Source: Todiramphus chloris collaris (taxonomy: Eukaryota; Chordata; Aves; Coraciiformes; Alcedinidae). From it: a stretch of 64,000 bases of DNA. Under the pieces are notes generated by a model. It searched no databases, was not told the origin of the DNA, and saw nothing but the letters and a program-made list of their open reading frames with translations. Both the position numbers and the translations under genes were made by a program. Location of the stretch: assembly GCA_025345505.1 (NCBI GenBank), contig JANVCC010000072.1, forward strand, positions 832,840-896,839, in the 5' to 3' direction. Of the stretch, positions 1 through 12,170 are shown piece by piece. Each line of letters opens with the position of its first letter. Within the stretch, counting starts at the first letter, position 1.

Positions 1-165
1 TCCACATGGTCATCTTGGCCTTTCACTGGATTCACTCTAGTATGGCCACATCCTCCTTCTAGTTTTCTTGAAGATGGGCATGGCATTGGCCTTTTTCCAG
101 TCATCTGTGGAAAGATTCCCTGGAACCAGCTAAATGGCTAACAACTCAGGGAGAATTTGGCCATA
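1..165 (-). mobile_element. CR1 LINE remnant, minus strand
   Basis: The plus strand carries phrases of reversed CR1: a piece about CACTGGATTCACTCTAGTATG, then one resembling the region that reads TTGGCCTTTTTCCAGTCATCTG in many avian CR1 copies. The two pieces are closer together than in an intact element, so an internal deletion is likely. The fragment is cut by the window start. No reading frame survives. Confidence 0.55.
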
Positions 166-1623
166 AAATCACACTGTCTGGAATACCTTAATGTAACTAT
201 ACTATTTAACTAAAGTGCACCAGTGCAATTCAGTAGGGTCTGAAAATAGCAAGTCAATGGACTAAAAAGTTAAAATCAGTTGGTAATTTGAAAAATTCCA
301 TAACTTCGTAGTAGTTTGGTTTTTAATCGGAAGGAATATAAGGGGGGTTTATTTCCTGTATGCCCTGGGACTCCTCAGAACTGGGCTCTCATCCCATACA
401 CAGTAGCAGAATTTTTCTTTAAGTGCTTTTATTAATGCCAGCAAGATAGGTGCCTGGCATGGGGAAACAAGACAAAGCTCTCAGGTATTTCTTACTGGGT
501 TTTGTGCTTTTAGTGTCACACAGACATATTCAGCGACCATTCTTTTCCTGAGAAGCAGAAGTGAAATTTTCTTATTTTTAATTGCTGCGATTCCAAATGG
601 AGTTTTTGGAGTCTGAGATTAACAGAAACATTTTGATATGTCTTGTACCTACTCAAGAGTATGTCTGTACTCAGAAAAGGCATGAAACCCCCCCACAGCC
701 TCTCTCTATTTTATTCAGGTTTAATGGCAACTCAAATCACTGACCATTTTTCAATCTTGAGAGACGGAACAGCTTGACACTAATAATACATTTGCAAAGG
801 ACACATCATCATTTAACACAACATTAAGTGCTCAGAGACAACTTTTTACTGTAGACACAATGTGCTTTTAGCTCAGGGTTGACATTTAATGCTACAAAGA
901 TAATCCAACCAGTCATTCATGAGAGGTAAATTAATTTTCAAGCAACTATATTTCAGCTTTAAGCCAACAAGAAGGATGCATTAAAATGAATAAGTTCCTT
1001 TTATGCTGCATGCAAGATTAAAAAAAATAACCTCAGAATATACAGCATTCTGAAGTATACCAAAATATACCAATTTAATTACTGCTATCCTTCCCTGATT
1101 CCAAAACATAATTCTGGTAATATTTGTTAAATATAATATTCTGACTGGAATCAGAATCCCTTAGAAAATTCCTCAGAATGTGCTATGAGCAGCATTTCAT
1201 TAAAGAAATGTTTTACATTTTAAATTTATATTCTACATACACTGATTTTAATGAGTAATTAAGAATATATTTAAATTAGCACCTTTTCTGATATTTTTAA
1301 GGCATATTTTAAACATCTATACAAGCAATTAAAAATAGAAATCCAGAAAAATTGGTTATCAATCAATAATGTACAAAACAAAAAATAACATCAGTACTTT
1401 AAATCAGCTGATTAGTCAGGTAATTCCATTATTTTCCATATCTGCAGAATATGCTCAGTTAACTTCAAGATCATAACAAAAGATCTGAAAAACAGCACTA
1501 AAAATATTGATGCTTACTAGACACTAGTTGATGGTCAGTCCTTTAACACAGCCTTCACTGCTAAATCATCTTTTACAATCTTTGCTGAAGCCCAACAGAT
1601 GCACACTGACAGCCATTAAAAAG
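166..1623. other. AT-rich intronic stretch, nothing recognised
   Basis: No repeat, exon or conserved frame of note was seen. It is inferred to be TRIQK intron. Confidence 0.5.
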
Positions 1624-2645
1624 GAATAGAATCACAGAGTGCTCAGGGTTGGAAGGGACCTTGAAAGATCATCCAGTCCAACTCCCCTGCCAGAGCAGGA
1701 TCACCTAGATTAGGTCACACAGGAACGTGTCCAGGCGGGTTTTGAATGTCTTCAGAGAAGGAGACTCCACAAATTCTCTGGGCAGCCCGTTCCAGTGTCT
1801 GTCACCCTCACTGTAAAGAGTTTCTCCTTATGTTTACGTGGAACCTCCTCTGTTCCAGCTTGCACCCGTTCCCCTTGTCCTATCATTGGATGTCACTGAG
1901 AAGAGCCTGGCTCCATTCTCCTGACACTCATCCTTTACATATTTATAAACACAAATGAGGTCACTGCTCAGTCTCCTCTTCTCCAAGCTAAAGAGACCCA
2001 GCTCCCTCAGCCTTGCCTCAGAAGGGAGATGTTCCACTCCCTTAATCATCTTTGTGGCTCTGCGCTGGACTCTTTCAAGCAGTTCCCAGTCCTTCTTGAA
2101 CTGAGGGGCCCAGAACTGGACACCATATTCCAGATGCAGCCTCACCAGGGCAGAGTAGAGGGGGAGGAGAACCTCTCTTGACCTATGAAGCACAGCCCTT
2201 CTAATACACCCCAGGATGCCACTGGCCATCTTGGCCACGAGGGCACATTGCTGGCTCATGGTCATCCTGCTGTCCAGCAGGACCCCCAGGTCCCTTTCCC
2301 CTATGTTGCTCTCCAACAGGTCAGTCCCCAACCTATACTGGTACCTGGGATTGTTCTTTCCCAGTAATATTTCATTAAATTTCTCCCCGCCCAGCTCTCC
2401 AGGTCTCGCTGGATGGCAGCACAGTCTGCTGGGGTGTCAGCCACTCCTCCCAGTTTTGTGTCCTCAGCAAATCTGCTGACAGTGCACTCTGTTCCCTCAT
2501 CCAAGTTGTTGGTGAACATGTTGAACAGTACTGGTCCTTGAGGGACTCCACAACTTCTATCTTTCAACCAGTTCACAATCCACCTCACTACCCGATCATC
2601 CAGACCATACTCCATGTAAAAGGAGTATCTTCAACACACATGATG
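1624..2645 (-). mobile_element. CR1 LINE, 5'-truncated, minus strand
   Basis: About 1 kb of CR1 runs leftward: the 3' end is at 1624 (reversed tail GAATAGAATCACAGAG...) and the 5' truncation is near 2645. Reversed translation gives the end of the reverse transcriptase in two frames. The part at 2301-2615 has the GVPQGPVLFNMF stretch and the catalytic box changed to FAED from the usual FADD. The part at 1834-2331 has the C-terminal [42 protein letters not shown] and [14 protein letters not shown] blocks typical of CR1. The frame break between them and the altered catalytic aspartate show it is dead. It lies in the same direction as TRIQK. Confidence 0.92.
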
Positions 2646-2687
2646 GCAGTTCTTCAATTAACCTTTTGAACAGTCTCCTTAATGAGT

Positions 2688-2965
2688 CACAGAATAGAAT
2701 CACAGAATTGTTTTGGTTGGAAAAGACCTTTCAGATCAAGCCCAACTGTTAATCCAGCACTACCAAGCCAGCACTAAACCATGTCCCAGCACCCATCTTT
2801 GAAATACCTCCATGGACGGTGACTCCACCACTTGCCCTGGGCAGCCTGTTCCAGTGCCTCATAAGCCTTCCAGCTGTGTTCAAGAGACTTTTCTTAACAT
2901 CCCACCTAAACCTCCACTGGCACGACTTGAGGCCATTTCCTCTTGTGCTATTGCTTTGTTACTCA
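2688..2965 (-). mobile_element. CR1 LINE 3' fragment, minus strand
   Basis: The plus strand opens with AGAATAGAATCACAGAATTG and continues GGTTGGAAAAGACCTTTCAG, GGGCAGCCTGTTCCAGTGCC and CCTCTTGTGCTATTGC, the reversed 3' end of a CR1 of a different subfamily from its left neighbour. About 280 bp remain. It sits some 40 bp from the truncated 5' end of the 1624-2645 copy and has the same orientation. Confidence 0.88.
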
Positions 2966-3849
2966 GACAACTCAGACAACTCTGAAAACATCAAATAACT
3001 TCCTTAAAAATACATTAACGCAATTTATTTGAAGTAAATCACTGGATGGGTGTTTCACTTCTTCTCCACTTGCACAATACATACGTGCATTGATGTGCAC
3101 ACGTAGCTTTGAGCACACTGTTAGTACTTTGGTGTGGAACAACTACCGACGGTTGCACTGACATACAAACAACCACGTTTTAGTACAAATTCTCAAAATG
3201 AGGAAAGCAAAACAAAAATCCTACTGCTTAGGAAGTAAGTACCCACCATTGATGCAACTAAAAGATGTATTTTTATCAAACATCTGATTAGATGATTTTT
3301 GGACAACAGAAACTATCGCTATTTTTTTGCTGATGAGAGCTGTGAAAAAAGCAGCGTAAGGTGTGGCAAGAGGGACAAACAGCACACACAGAGTCTTTCA
3401 GCCTTTCTGAGTGAGGCGGGCTGCGTCTAGTTCCAGTCTGGCTTATGTTGGTTTGACTGCAAACAGAGGAAAATGTGATACACCCCAAAATAAGTGGAAA
3501 CAGACTTCTGGTCAGAGCTTTCTGGGAAGAGGGAGGTAGAACGCACCACTGTCATTCCAGAGTTGCGTGAGTCCCGAGTGTGCTCTTCTGGTCTTTGCCA
3601 TCTGTGTCCCTAGAGGCCTCAGGCTTTTTTTAATATATCCCACTTGAAGGTATACTCCGAGCTCACCTAACAGGGGAAAAAGCTGAAGAGGGGATCTGCC
3701 AGATAGAAGCTAAGTAGGAAAGACAAGAGAAAGAGATGATGACGTTTTTCTCACAGGTACTGTGCTGGAGGACATATCCAGCAATCATGTTCCACACAGG
3801 GACTACAGCGTCACAGAAAAGCAGGTCCTTAAAAACAGAGATGGTACAG
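2966..3849. other. Spacer between CR1 copies, nothing recognised
   Basis: A stretch of about 880 bp between a younger and an ancient CR1. Only short chance frames occur. Confidence 0.5.
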
Positions 3850-4800
3850 CCTTCCTAGCTTTCCCTCAGTGCTTCCCTATGTTTAGCATGAAAAGTTTCC
3901 TCGTGTCCAATATCGGTCTCAAATTTCCCCCATTGAACTCTCAGCATATTACTTTTTCTCATATGCACCACAGACTTGGAGGATGGTTGATTTATTCCCT
4001 TCCTCTCTGAATAAGGCTCTTATATATTTAATGGCTGCTATGACATCCCTCAAGTCTTCTGTTCTCCAGATTGAACCAGTCCCAGTACTTCAGCCTTTTG
4101 TTTTCTGAGGTCCTCTTGCTTTCCTCTGGACTTTTTTTTCTGATCGTTGTACAAAATTGAATGCAGCACTTGATCTGAGGCCTTACTAGTACCTTTTCTT
4201 TATATACTCTCCTCACACACTCAATCACAATCTGCCTGTGACTCTGCTCATTGTTACAAACCCTTTCTCAAAAATTACTGCCTATGCATTTCTTACCCGT
4301 ATTCCATCTGTAGGTTGATTATTTATACCAAAGTTAAGAATCCTGTCCTTTTCCTTGTTTGATTATATTCTATTTTTCTGAGTCACTTTATCAATTTCTC
4401 AAATTTAGTTTGAATTTTAATCTTAAACTCTTCTCTCTCTACTGCCTTCCATAGGGATGCAATTTGCAAACTAAATTCATCATCCCACTTGCAATTAAAA
4501 TATTGGGTCCGGGACAGACCACGACAGATCCCTCATTACACCTTTATAAACAGACAATAAACCATTAATAAATACCGAGAACAGCTTTCATACCATCTTG
4601 CAGCAGCTCCATATTTATGCATCTCCAGTTTGTTTACCAGAACACACTGTCAAAGAGCCTTGACAAGGTCAAGGCATATGGCACTTCTCCCTCTTCCCCA
4701 TTGATAAGGTTCGCTCCTCTGTCAGAGAAGAAAATCGAATTGATTTGACAAATCACATTGGCTGTTGCCTCCCTCCTGGTTGTACTGTAGGTGCTTACAA
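3850..4800 (-). mobile_element. Ancient CR1/L3-like LINE, minus strand
   Basis: This is a highly diverged, nearly collinear run of an old amniote CR1 type. Recognisable reversed phrases occur in order: GACATCCCTCAAGTCTTCTG with CTCCAGATTGAACCAGTCCCAG (4045-4090), CCTCTGGAC followed by AATTGAATGCAGCACTTGATCTGAGGCC (4130-4185), then AGAGCCTTGACAAGGTCAAGGCATATG (4655-4680), CTCTGTCAGAGAAGAAAATCGAATTG (4715-4742) and TTGGCTGTTGCC...GTAGGTGCTT (4758-4798). No reading frame survives. Its age and length (about 950 bp) are unusual next to the younger copies on its left. Confidence 0.72.
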
Positions 4801-7800
4801 GACACTGTCTGTCCCTGTCCCAAAGAGCTTACTGTCAAGGATGAGGAAGCTGCACTCAATAATTTATGAATATTATATGTCCCATCTGTTTGCTTGTTAT
4901 TGTGATGTTGGCTTTATAATTACTAGAGGTAATATAAAAGCTAGCCTGTGCTTAGGCAGGAAGGTAGGAAAACACTACTAATAGTTTTCCACTGAGAGCA
5001 CTTAGAGACAATAAAGGAAAATATAGAGACTGGTGACCAGGCCATCTAATTCAGTTTCTTACAATAAAGGATATCCACATAACAGATGTTCCACAAAACA
5101 TTTTCTCTGTTCTTCTTAGCCCCACAACTACCTACTGTCTTACACAAATTACTTTCTTTTGAGCTTAAACAGAAGAGAAGCAATGGAGGTCACAGAAGCC
5201 AAAGATTCCCTACTGAGGTATTCTTTTAGGAAAAAACAAACAAAACACATGTAAATGATTCCAAGGACACGATCAAAAGGAAACCAATACCCCCTTCCCT
5301 CTTTACACACTGAGGAAAACCCCTTTAACAGCCCAAGCCTATCTGAACCAGCAAGAAACTCTTCCAGACCACATGCCTTGCAGTAAGTTTAACCTCTTAA
5401 ACATATGAAGACCAAACCGATCATTGCATGAAAAATGTTTTCAATGGCAGTAATTTGAAATTTATCCCAAATTACTCTGGTGTATACCATGCCAGAAAAC
5501 ATCACCAAGTCATTCACAAGAGTGGTTGCTGAGTAAGCACCACAACATCACCAAGTACTGTAATAATAATAATAAGACTTCTGGATAAAGGGTCAGTGAC
5601 ATGTCAGAAAAAAGGATCTCTCTCCCTCTGCTGTAGTTAACCTCATATTACCTGGTGGGTCCAACCTTACTGGGTGACCCCCCTCTCTGGGGGATGTCAC
5701 AGTGGGACTGTGGCACTACATATATCTGGAGTCATCCCTTCTCCTGTGCCCCTTCTCCTCCACAAGCACCCTCACAAGACCTACCCAACCAAACCTGACC
5801 AGCTGTTCTGCTGTGGGACTTCGCTTAGAGGAGGGGTGTTGCCAGCTAATCCATGAAGGGAAGGACATAACCGGTCACCTACAGCTTCCTCTTCCTCGTC
5901 TGCAACAGAGAGGTTTTGGTTATGGCATGGAAAACCTGAGCAAGATCTGTTCCTAACATTTCCACAGTTTTCTCTCCTCATGCACAATAGGATGGCAGTA
6001 TTTGTATAGCATTAGTGCATCACCCAGGATGAAATCGTATATCCAATGTTATGAAAAATAAAAAAAGCCTTGCAGCAAACAAAGAACACTGACAAAGTCA
6101 CATGATGAACCAGGGAGAGCCAGGTAGCATAGCTCGGAAGTTGGAATCACTTCTCTCTAATGCCTGCCTTTTTGAGCTGAAATCCCTTTTAACCTTAGCC
6201 CACGTTCTTGCTGCCAAGATTAAAATCATTCTTTGCTTCATATTGACTCGCCATTAATTTGCAACTGGTCACAACTTGGTAAAGAAAAGCTTCCCAAGAT
6301 GGAACCAAGGCAAGCCTGGACTGGAGCTAGAATTTGTGGGTAATGGACTAATTTTATGGATTCAGTCCAAGTATGGGATTCATGGTGTTCACCTCGGAGT
6401 GGAGAAGCTGCAAGAGCCGAGCAGGACACTCTATGAGTGATCACAGCCATGTCTAAAAAGGGAAAGAGTAGGAAGAGTAGGAAGAAAAGACATCTGTGTG
6501 AAAAGACTTGCGTGAAGTCAGGCACCAGAAGAAGGGCACAACCATCATCCTGAATGCTTTAACTCCTGACACAGTGTCTTATCCAGTGGATAATGCTTTT
6601 CTCAGAATTGAAAATAAATTGGATGCTGTCTGCCAAGATGCAGTAATTCCTTACTAGTAAGTCATATCATTCTGGACCAGCTGTATAGTACAAGATCACC
6701 CCAAAATACAAGTTGTAATTTATTAATTCTGCCTAAGTAAAAGGTTTCCAGTAATACTGTCAGCATTTGCAGTTCTCACTTCAGTGAAGCATATTGTAAA
6801 GGATGCTTTGTCAGACTGATACATCGCTGCCGCTCCAGGAGTCAGCGCACTGCCAGTCGTAGCAGAGGTGGCTGTAACAGGATACTGTGGAAGTGATTAT
6901 GTAAGATGGAAAAGCACGTTTTTGGAGCCTCACTCCAGCAATGCAGAAATCAGAGGCTTTTAATGGAATTAGTGGAGAAGGGAACATCTCTTGTACACAT
7001 CCCCTTTATCCCTTGGGATCCTAAACTTACTTGTGAGGAATAATCTCTCCACCTCACAATTTCAGCACTCCTAAGAACTACGTATCTTCAGTTCACCCAT
7101 AATTTAAACTTCTTTCCTTCAACAGAAACACCACCTGACAGGTCTTAACTAAAAGTGAATGACAGCAATAGAAGCTTACTTAAAAGTGTGAAGGAAATGC
7201 ATATTTATGAGCACCCAGAGTAACGGACCTCAGAAATAAAGTAATAATGTCTTGAAGGCATATTAGGAGACAAAAAGTTTACCTTCAAAAGCCAAACTGG
7301 GCTACAGCCAGTGATGAGATCTGTGTTTGTGTTAAGATAACAGGATAGAAGAGCCTGGCTAACTTTAAAACTTATCTTTATGTTTCCAGACATAATACTC
7401 CATCCTTTTCCCTTTCCGAAGGCTAATAGAAAAGGCACACGTGTGTGTGCATGTAGTGTATTATAACGTGTAAAATAACAGCATCTTGCTCCTGACTTCA
7501 GGACTGGACTTGCTGCCTCACAGGCGAATATCTGGTATCATTCACAAGTACTGCAGCTTTCAATATTCTTCTTCACTATGAAGAATAGCTAGGCTTTACT
7601 TCACACCTTTGTTTTAGGCATATAAATTTATCAAGTAACTTAAATGCTTTATTTTTCCAATCACTTGGACATCAGAGGACTGGTAATGAGTTTGTATCTG
7701 AGACTTTTTGATTTTATTTCATCATTTGCACCAGAATCAGTGTTCTGCTGATGTTTTACTGAATAAAGTCACTCAGTTTCAGTAACAGTCTTATTATGAA

Positions 7801-10800
7801 CATTTCTATATTATAAACAATTTCAATAGTGAAAGGGCTGTGTTAGGGAGACTCACTCAGAGAAACAAAGATTGCTCCCAGCATCATTTCTTCTGAAGCT
7901 TTATTCCATGGGATGGTCTTTTAAGTACGCTGCCTCTTGTGGGAAATATACAAAAGCTGGAGAGACCGCTGAGGAAAACAGTCTACCATCTGGAAGACTA
8001 TTTGATTAGAGCAGATAAAGCATGGAGATGATTTCTGTTCCTGAATTTTCCATAAAATTTCTGTATGACCTTGGGAAATATTTTTTCCTCGCAAGCTTTG
8101 GTACTCATCAAAAACTCTGAGATGATGGTCTAATGGTGTAATAGAAGTGAAAAAAAAATCATGAGTGTTATTTATTAGAGATGATTCTCTGATGGTCTAT
8201 ATTAATTTCTTTTAAAATATTTTAAAATTACATTTACAAATATAATGAGAAACAGAAAAATTACCTGAAAAAGTAACCGAATCTGCTACTGACCCTTGAA
8301 GTCAATTTCTTATTCATTAAAAATGCATGTTAAATATTTATCAAACCATGCACAAAGCAATTACAGTTTCTGGAATTAAAAGCATACAAAATTAAACAGA
8401 ATTAAACAGAAAATTAACTTTTAGCTATGCTTGTTTCTTCACAAACTGTTTATATGGACACTGCTCCGATCACAAAGGTCCCCACGTGCCCCTCTCTCTT
8501 CCCTTGCTGAAGAAGTCCATCTGTGTAGAGTCACCTAGTGTGGTCTAGCAAGCGATACAGGAGACAGAACTTCAGCCATGCACCATTTGTGACCAACGAC
8601 TCGGTCCTAGTTCAAGTGCATCTCCTGCGGGAGAGGCCTGATGAGCAGCATCAACGGAGAACCCCCCACCTCCCAAGGTGCTGGGCTCCCAGCAGACAGG
8701 ACAGACATTTCTCAGGACAGATGAGAGAGGTTTTTTTTGTAAACTACCTGAACAGTCCTCTATTGACATTTCTCACTCTGACTGATTCCTTTCTTTAAAC
8801 AGATCAGAAAGGACACATCTATTATACATAGCACGCGGGGCGAAAAACAGCCAATGCATTTCTTCGTCAGAGTAATTTTTCAGTTCCTCACAACTGAGAT
8901 GTTTGTCACACATTTTGAGTGAATCTTTTCTCTGAGTGTCTCATTTCATAGATAGATAGACGGAGACAGAACAACACAAACCAAAATAAAGCCACACACC
9001 CTCCCTTTGGCCTGTTTTTCAGCAGATGAGATGCTCAGTCCAAAAAAGACACAACTTCATTTCCAGTAACAACAGAGTCCTTAAGAGAGCCAAGTTCTAA
9101 GAATTTGGCAAAGGGATTTTGCGTGTACAGAGTAGAGGACAGTAAATTCTTAAAACAAAATTACTGCAATTAATACTTGAGTGAAACATGCATGCAATGA
9201 AGATTTAAATATAGTTCCTTCTTAGTAACGTAGTTCTTTTGGTGCAAAATCCAAAGGTGTGGCAGAAGTTCAATGCTGATTTCATGCTCTTTTTCTAATC
9301 AGTAATTTTTTTTTTCCTTATGATAAACCAGCTACAGAGTGTGGTAAAAGGATTCACTGAGAGTTCACTCCATGGTGTGCTAGTGCTTTATTTTTTACTG
9401 GTTTTCTCCCAGAAATAACTGCGAAAAAAGTCTTTAGGCACCCACCTGTACTTTTCATACAGATATGGATACTAGCAAGTTCAAAGCTAGGCATTGAAAA
9501 GTTGAGAAATAAAGTTGTCTGCTCCTAACATATAAGAATGCAGAATTTTATGAATTTTTATCATTTTATCATAATATATGCAGCTCAGAAGCCCCTTTCT
9601 CTTTCAGTAGCTAGGCAAATATGGACATCAAGCCTCACTGAACAAGTAGTATGATGTGTAGTAAATGAGGCAAGGTATCAAAGGAAGATGACAAATGCAT
9701 TTATGGTTAGGGCAATAGACAAGGACCAGAATATCTTTTCCTCTCTCAGACATATATTTTGGATATAACCCTGGACAAGACATTCACATTTTGATTCACT
9801 AGATGTACAAGCAGTTCTAGAAAGCGGTTTTCCTTCGTGTGGGTTAGGAAAAGTGTAGAGTGTAGTTGGGGAAAAGTGTAGACTAGTGCAAAATGGCACT
9901 AGTCTTACCTCTTTCTTCTCTGTGGCCAGCTTCCCACACCACAATCAAATGGCAGCCCTAGTTGATATGTCCCTGTCACATGTTAGTGAACAATACTTCA
10001 CATAAGCGCGCCTGACTTGCTCGCTTTCTACTCCAGGTATTTACCCAACTCTAAACCACTGAAGCCAATATATCAACCTATTCCAAGATTCTCTGAGAAC
10101 AGATATTTTTCAGTGTTCCCCATACTAGTGCACACTTCCAAGATTCAGCAATTGTATGTTGAAGATGTCAGATACACAAACACACATTTATTTCAAAATG
10201 TCCCAAGCTAGGTTAAAATAATTCTTGAGAAACAACTGATTTTGCATATGTTCAATGAAAAAATAGGTGGAGAAGGAAAACTCCACCTAAAGAAAGCACT
10301 TCAGTCATGATGCATGCAGTGGAGACAGCCCATATTACCATGTCTTTATTCCACAACTTTTGTCACCTGCTGAAAACTGTTTCCAAATTCTTCCTGGTCT
10401 TACTGGATGTCCAGGTTCCTTGACAACCTACAAATACTATGTGTTTCTCTTCCCCCGCCCCAGAGATGAGCTCACTGCTAGAAGTATTTGGTAGGAACCA
10501 TATTTAAGTTTCTCACTGACATTATTTGATGACATGAATGCCTGAGTCACATCATATTCCTACCAGTGGGACAAGCTGCAACAGCTAGGGCCAAGAGGTG
10601 ACATAGGAAAGTCCCATCAAAGATGTAGAATCGGGGATCCTCTGAGAGATTGTACACTATACTTACTACTCGACTGTTAAGTACTACACTTCTATAATAT
10701 AAAGAACAAAAAAAGCAGCAACATGAAATGTACACCAGCGGTGTATTAAAAAAAATCCAAAACAAACAGGTAAAGATGATGCTGTGGCAATGTTTCAGCA

Positions 10801-11989
10801 CACTATGTTGAGAGCACAGGCACCGAGAAACATAGGTTAACGTTTCGATTTAAACATGTCCCTTTTCCCTCATCTCTCCCCTTTCAGCCTGGACTTTCAC
10901 TATGAATTTCATATTCTCTTCAACAAAAAATGAAAAAGCCTGTGAAATTCAACTTCATGTTTTCAGTTCTTCTAAAATCTTGATTTTTTTGGTGAAAATA
11001 CTCAGTATTAATTTTTCCACAAGTAAAACTACAGTCAGAACATTATGGTAATCCTTCCAAATGCATTTTCTAGCTATAAATATCTTGGAAATCTGCTCTG
11101 CTTCACAGTGAAACTTCATCCATATGGAACATATGACTAGGAAGGACTTGGTGAACTACTGAAATCCAGTACTCTGTTGGTGAAGGCATCCATATCATTC
11201 AGGTTTGTTCAAAACTGATCATGTTTCTATGATCAGTTGGAAAACGAGTTAGAGCTTTGGGATTTTTTTGCCTTCAGCCTACCAGTAGGACATAACTGAA
11301 GAAGCTTAGTCTCCTGTTGGTAAGTAATTGCCTTCTCACTTCCAGCTATGTTTCTTTACAGACAATTTATGCACAGTTACAGGCTGGATATATATGGACT
11401 GTTGGCTTTCCCAAGTGCTCACCCCCTAAACATTCACTGAGAAGAACCGTATTTGTCTTAGTTTGTGTTCAGCACTGCAAAGCAAGGCTCTTCTCGGTCA
11501 CTCTAGTTGTTCTTTCAGCATCTCTTTCACTTTTGATTTGTCTTTCTTAAAGATAGATGAGCAAAGCAGTATTCAGTACTTCCAACACATTGTCTCCAGT
11601 GCCCCATTTAATGGCTTTAGTATTTCCTATGTTTACTTGAAATACATACAAGGATAAAACACAGTTTTTTTCATGACCACAGGTGATCACTGCAAAAAAG
11701 GGAACCTCTCTTCTAAGTTATCTGGCTGATGAATTGACACCATTGGTAGCAAGCTAGCTGGTCATCAAAGTAAAAACGTAAGCCATGTTTTAAGATGCTG
11801 ATGCAACTCACCCTGACATTCCCATATAGAGATATATGACAAATGCCATAGCATTAGTTTTCTGTTTCTTCATCTGTCCATGCACAGGAGTGTACTGAGA
11901 AGCTCTGGGAACATTTTCAGTCATAGAACTCCATGGTGGTACCATTCTGAGCAAATATTTCCAGCATTTCAAAAACAAATGAGAATAAA
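4801..11989. other. Intronic stretch without recognised repeats or exons
   Basis: About 7 kb with no clear CR1 or LTR. A slightly GC-richer patch lies at 8.45-8.75 kb. A minus-strand CAG|GTAATT junction preceded by TTACTTTTT is seen at about 8261-8275 and discussed among the findings. Frames up to 95 codons look random. Confidence 0.45.
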
Positions 11990-12170
11990 GTCACAGAATA
12001 TCAGAATAATTCCTGATGTTACCTACTCTAACCAGAAGCTTAGATCACGTGGACCAGGTTTTCTACAACTCAGTTTCAAAGTTTCCAGAGATGGAAAATC
12101 CACAGCTTCTCTGGGCAACCTGTACTGTTGTTTAGCCTCCTTTATCGTAAAACTTTTCCAAAACTATTAC
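11990..12170 (-). mobile_element. Old CR1 3' fragment, minus strand
   Basis: Reversed CR1 3' sequence is visible from GTCACAGAATATCAGAAT at the left edge through CCAGAGATGGAAAATCCACAGCTTCTCTGGGCAACCTGTACTGTT to GTAAAACTTTTCC. It is more diverged than the copies at 1.6-3 kb. No coding potential remains. Confidence 0.75.

Noticed and set aside
1834-2615. Minus-strand frames resembling reverse transcriptase as a host gene
   Set aside because: They are adjoining, frame-shifted pieces of one 5'-truncated CR1 with a mutated catalytic box.
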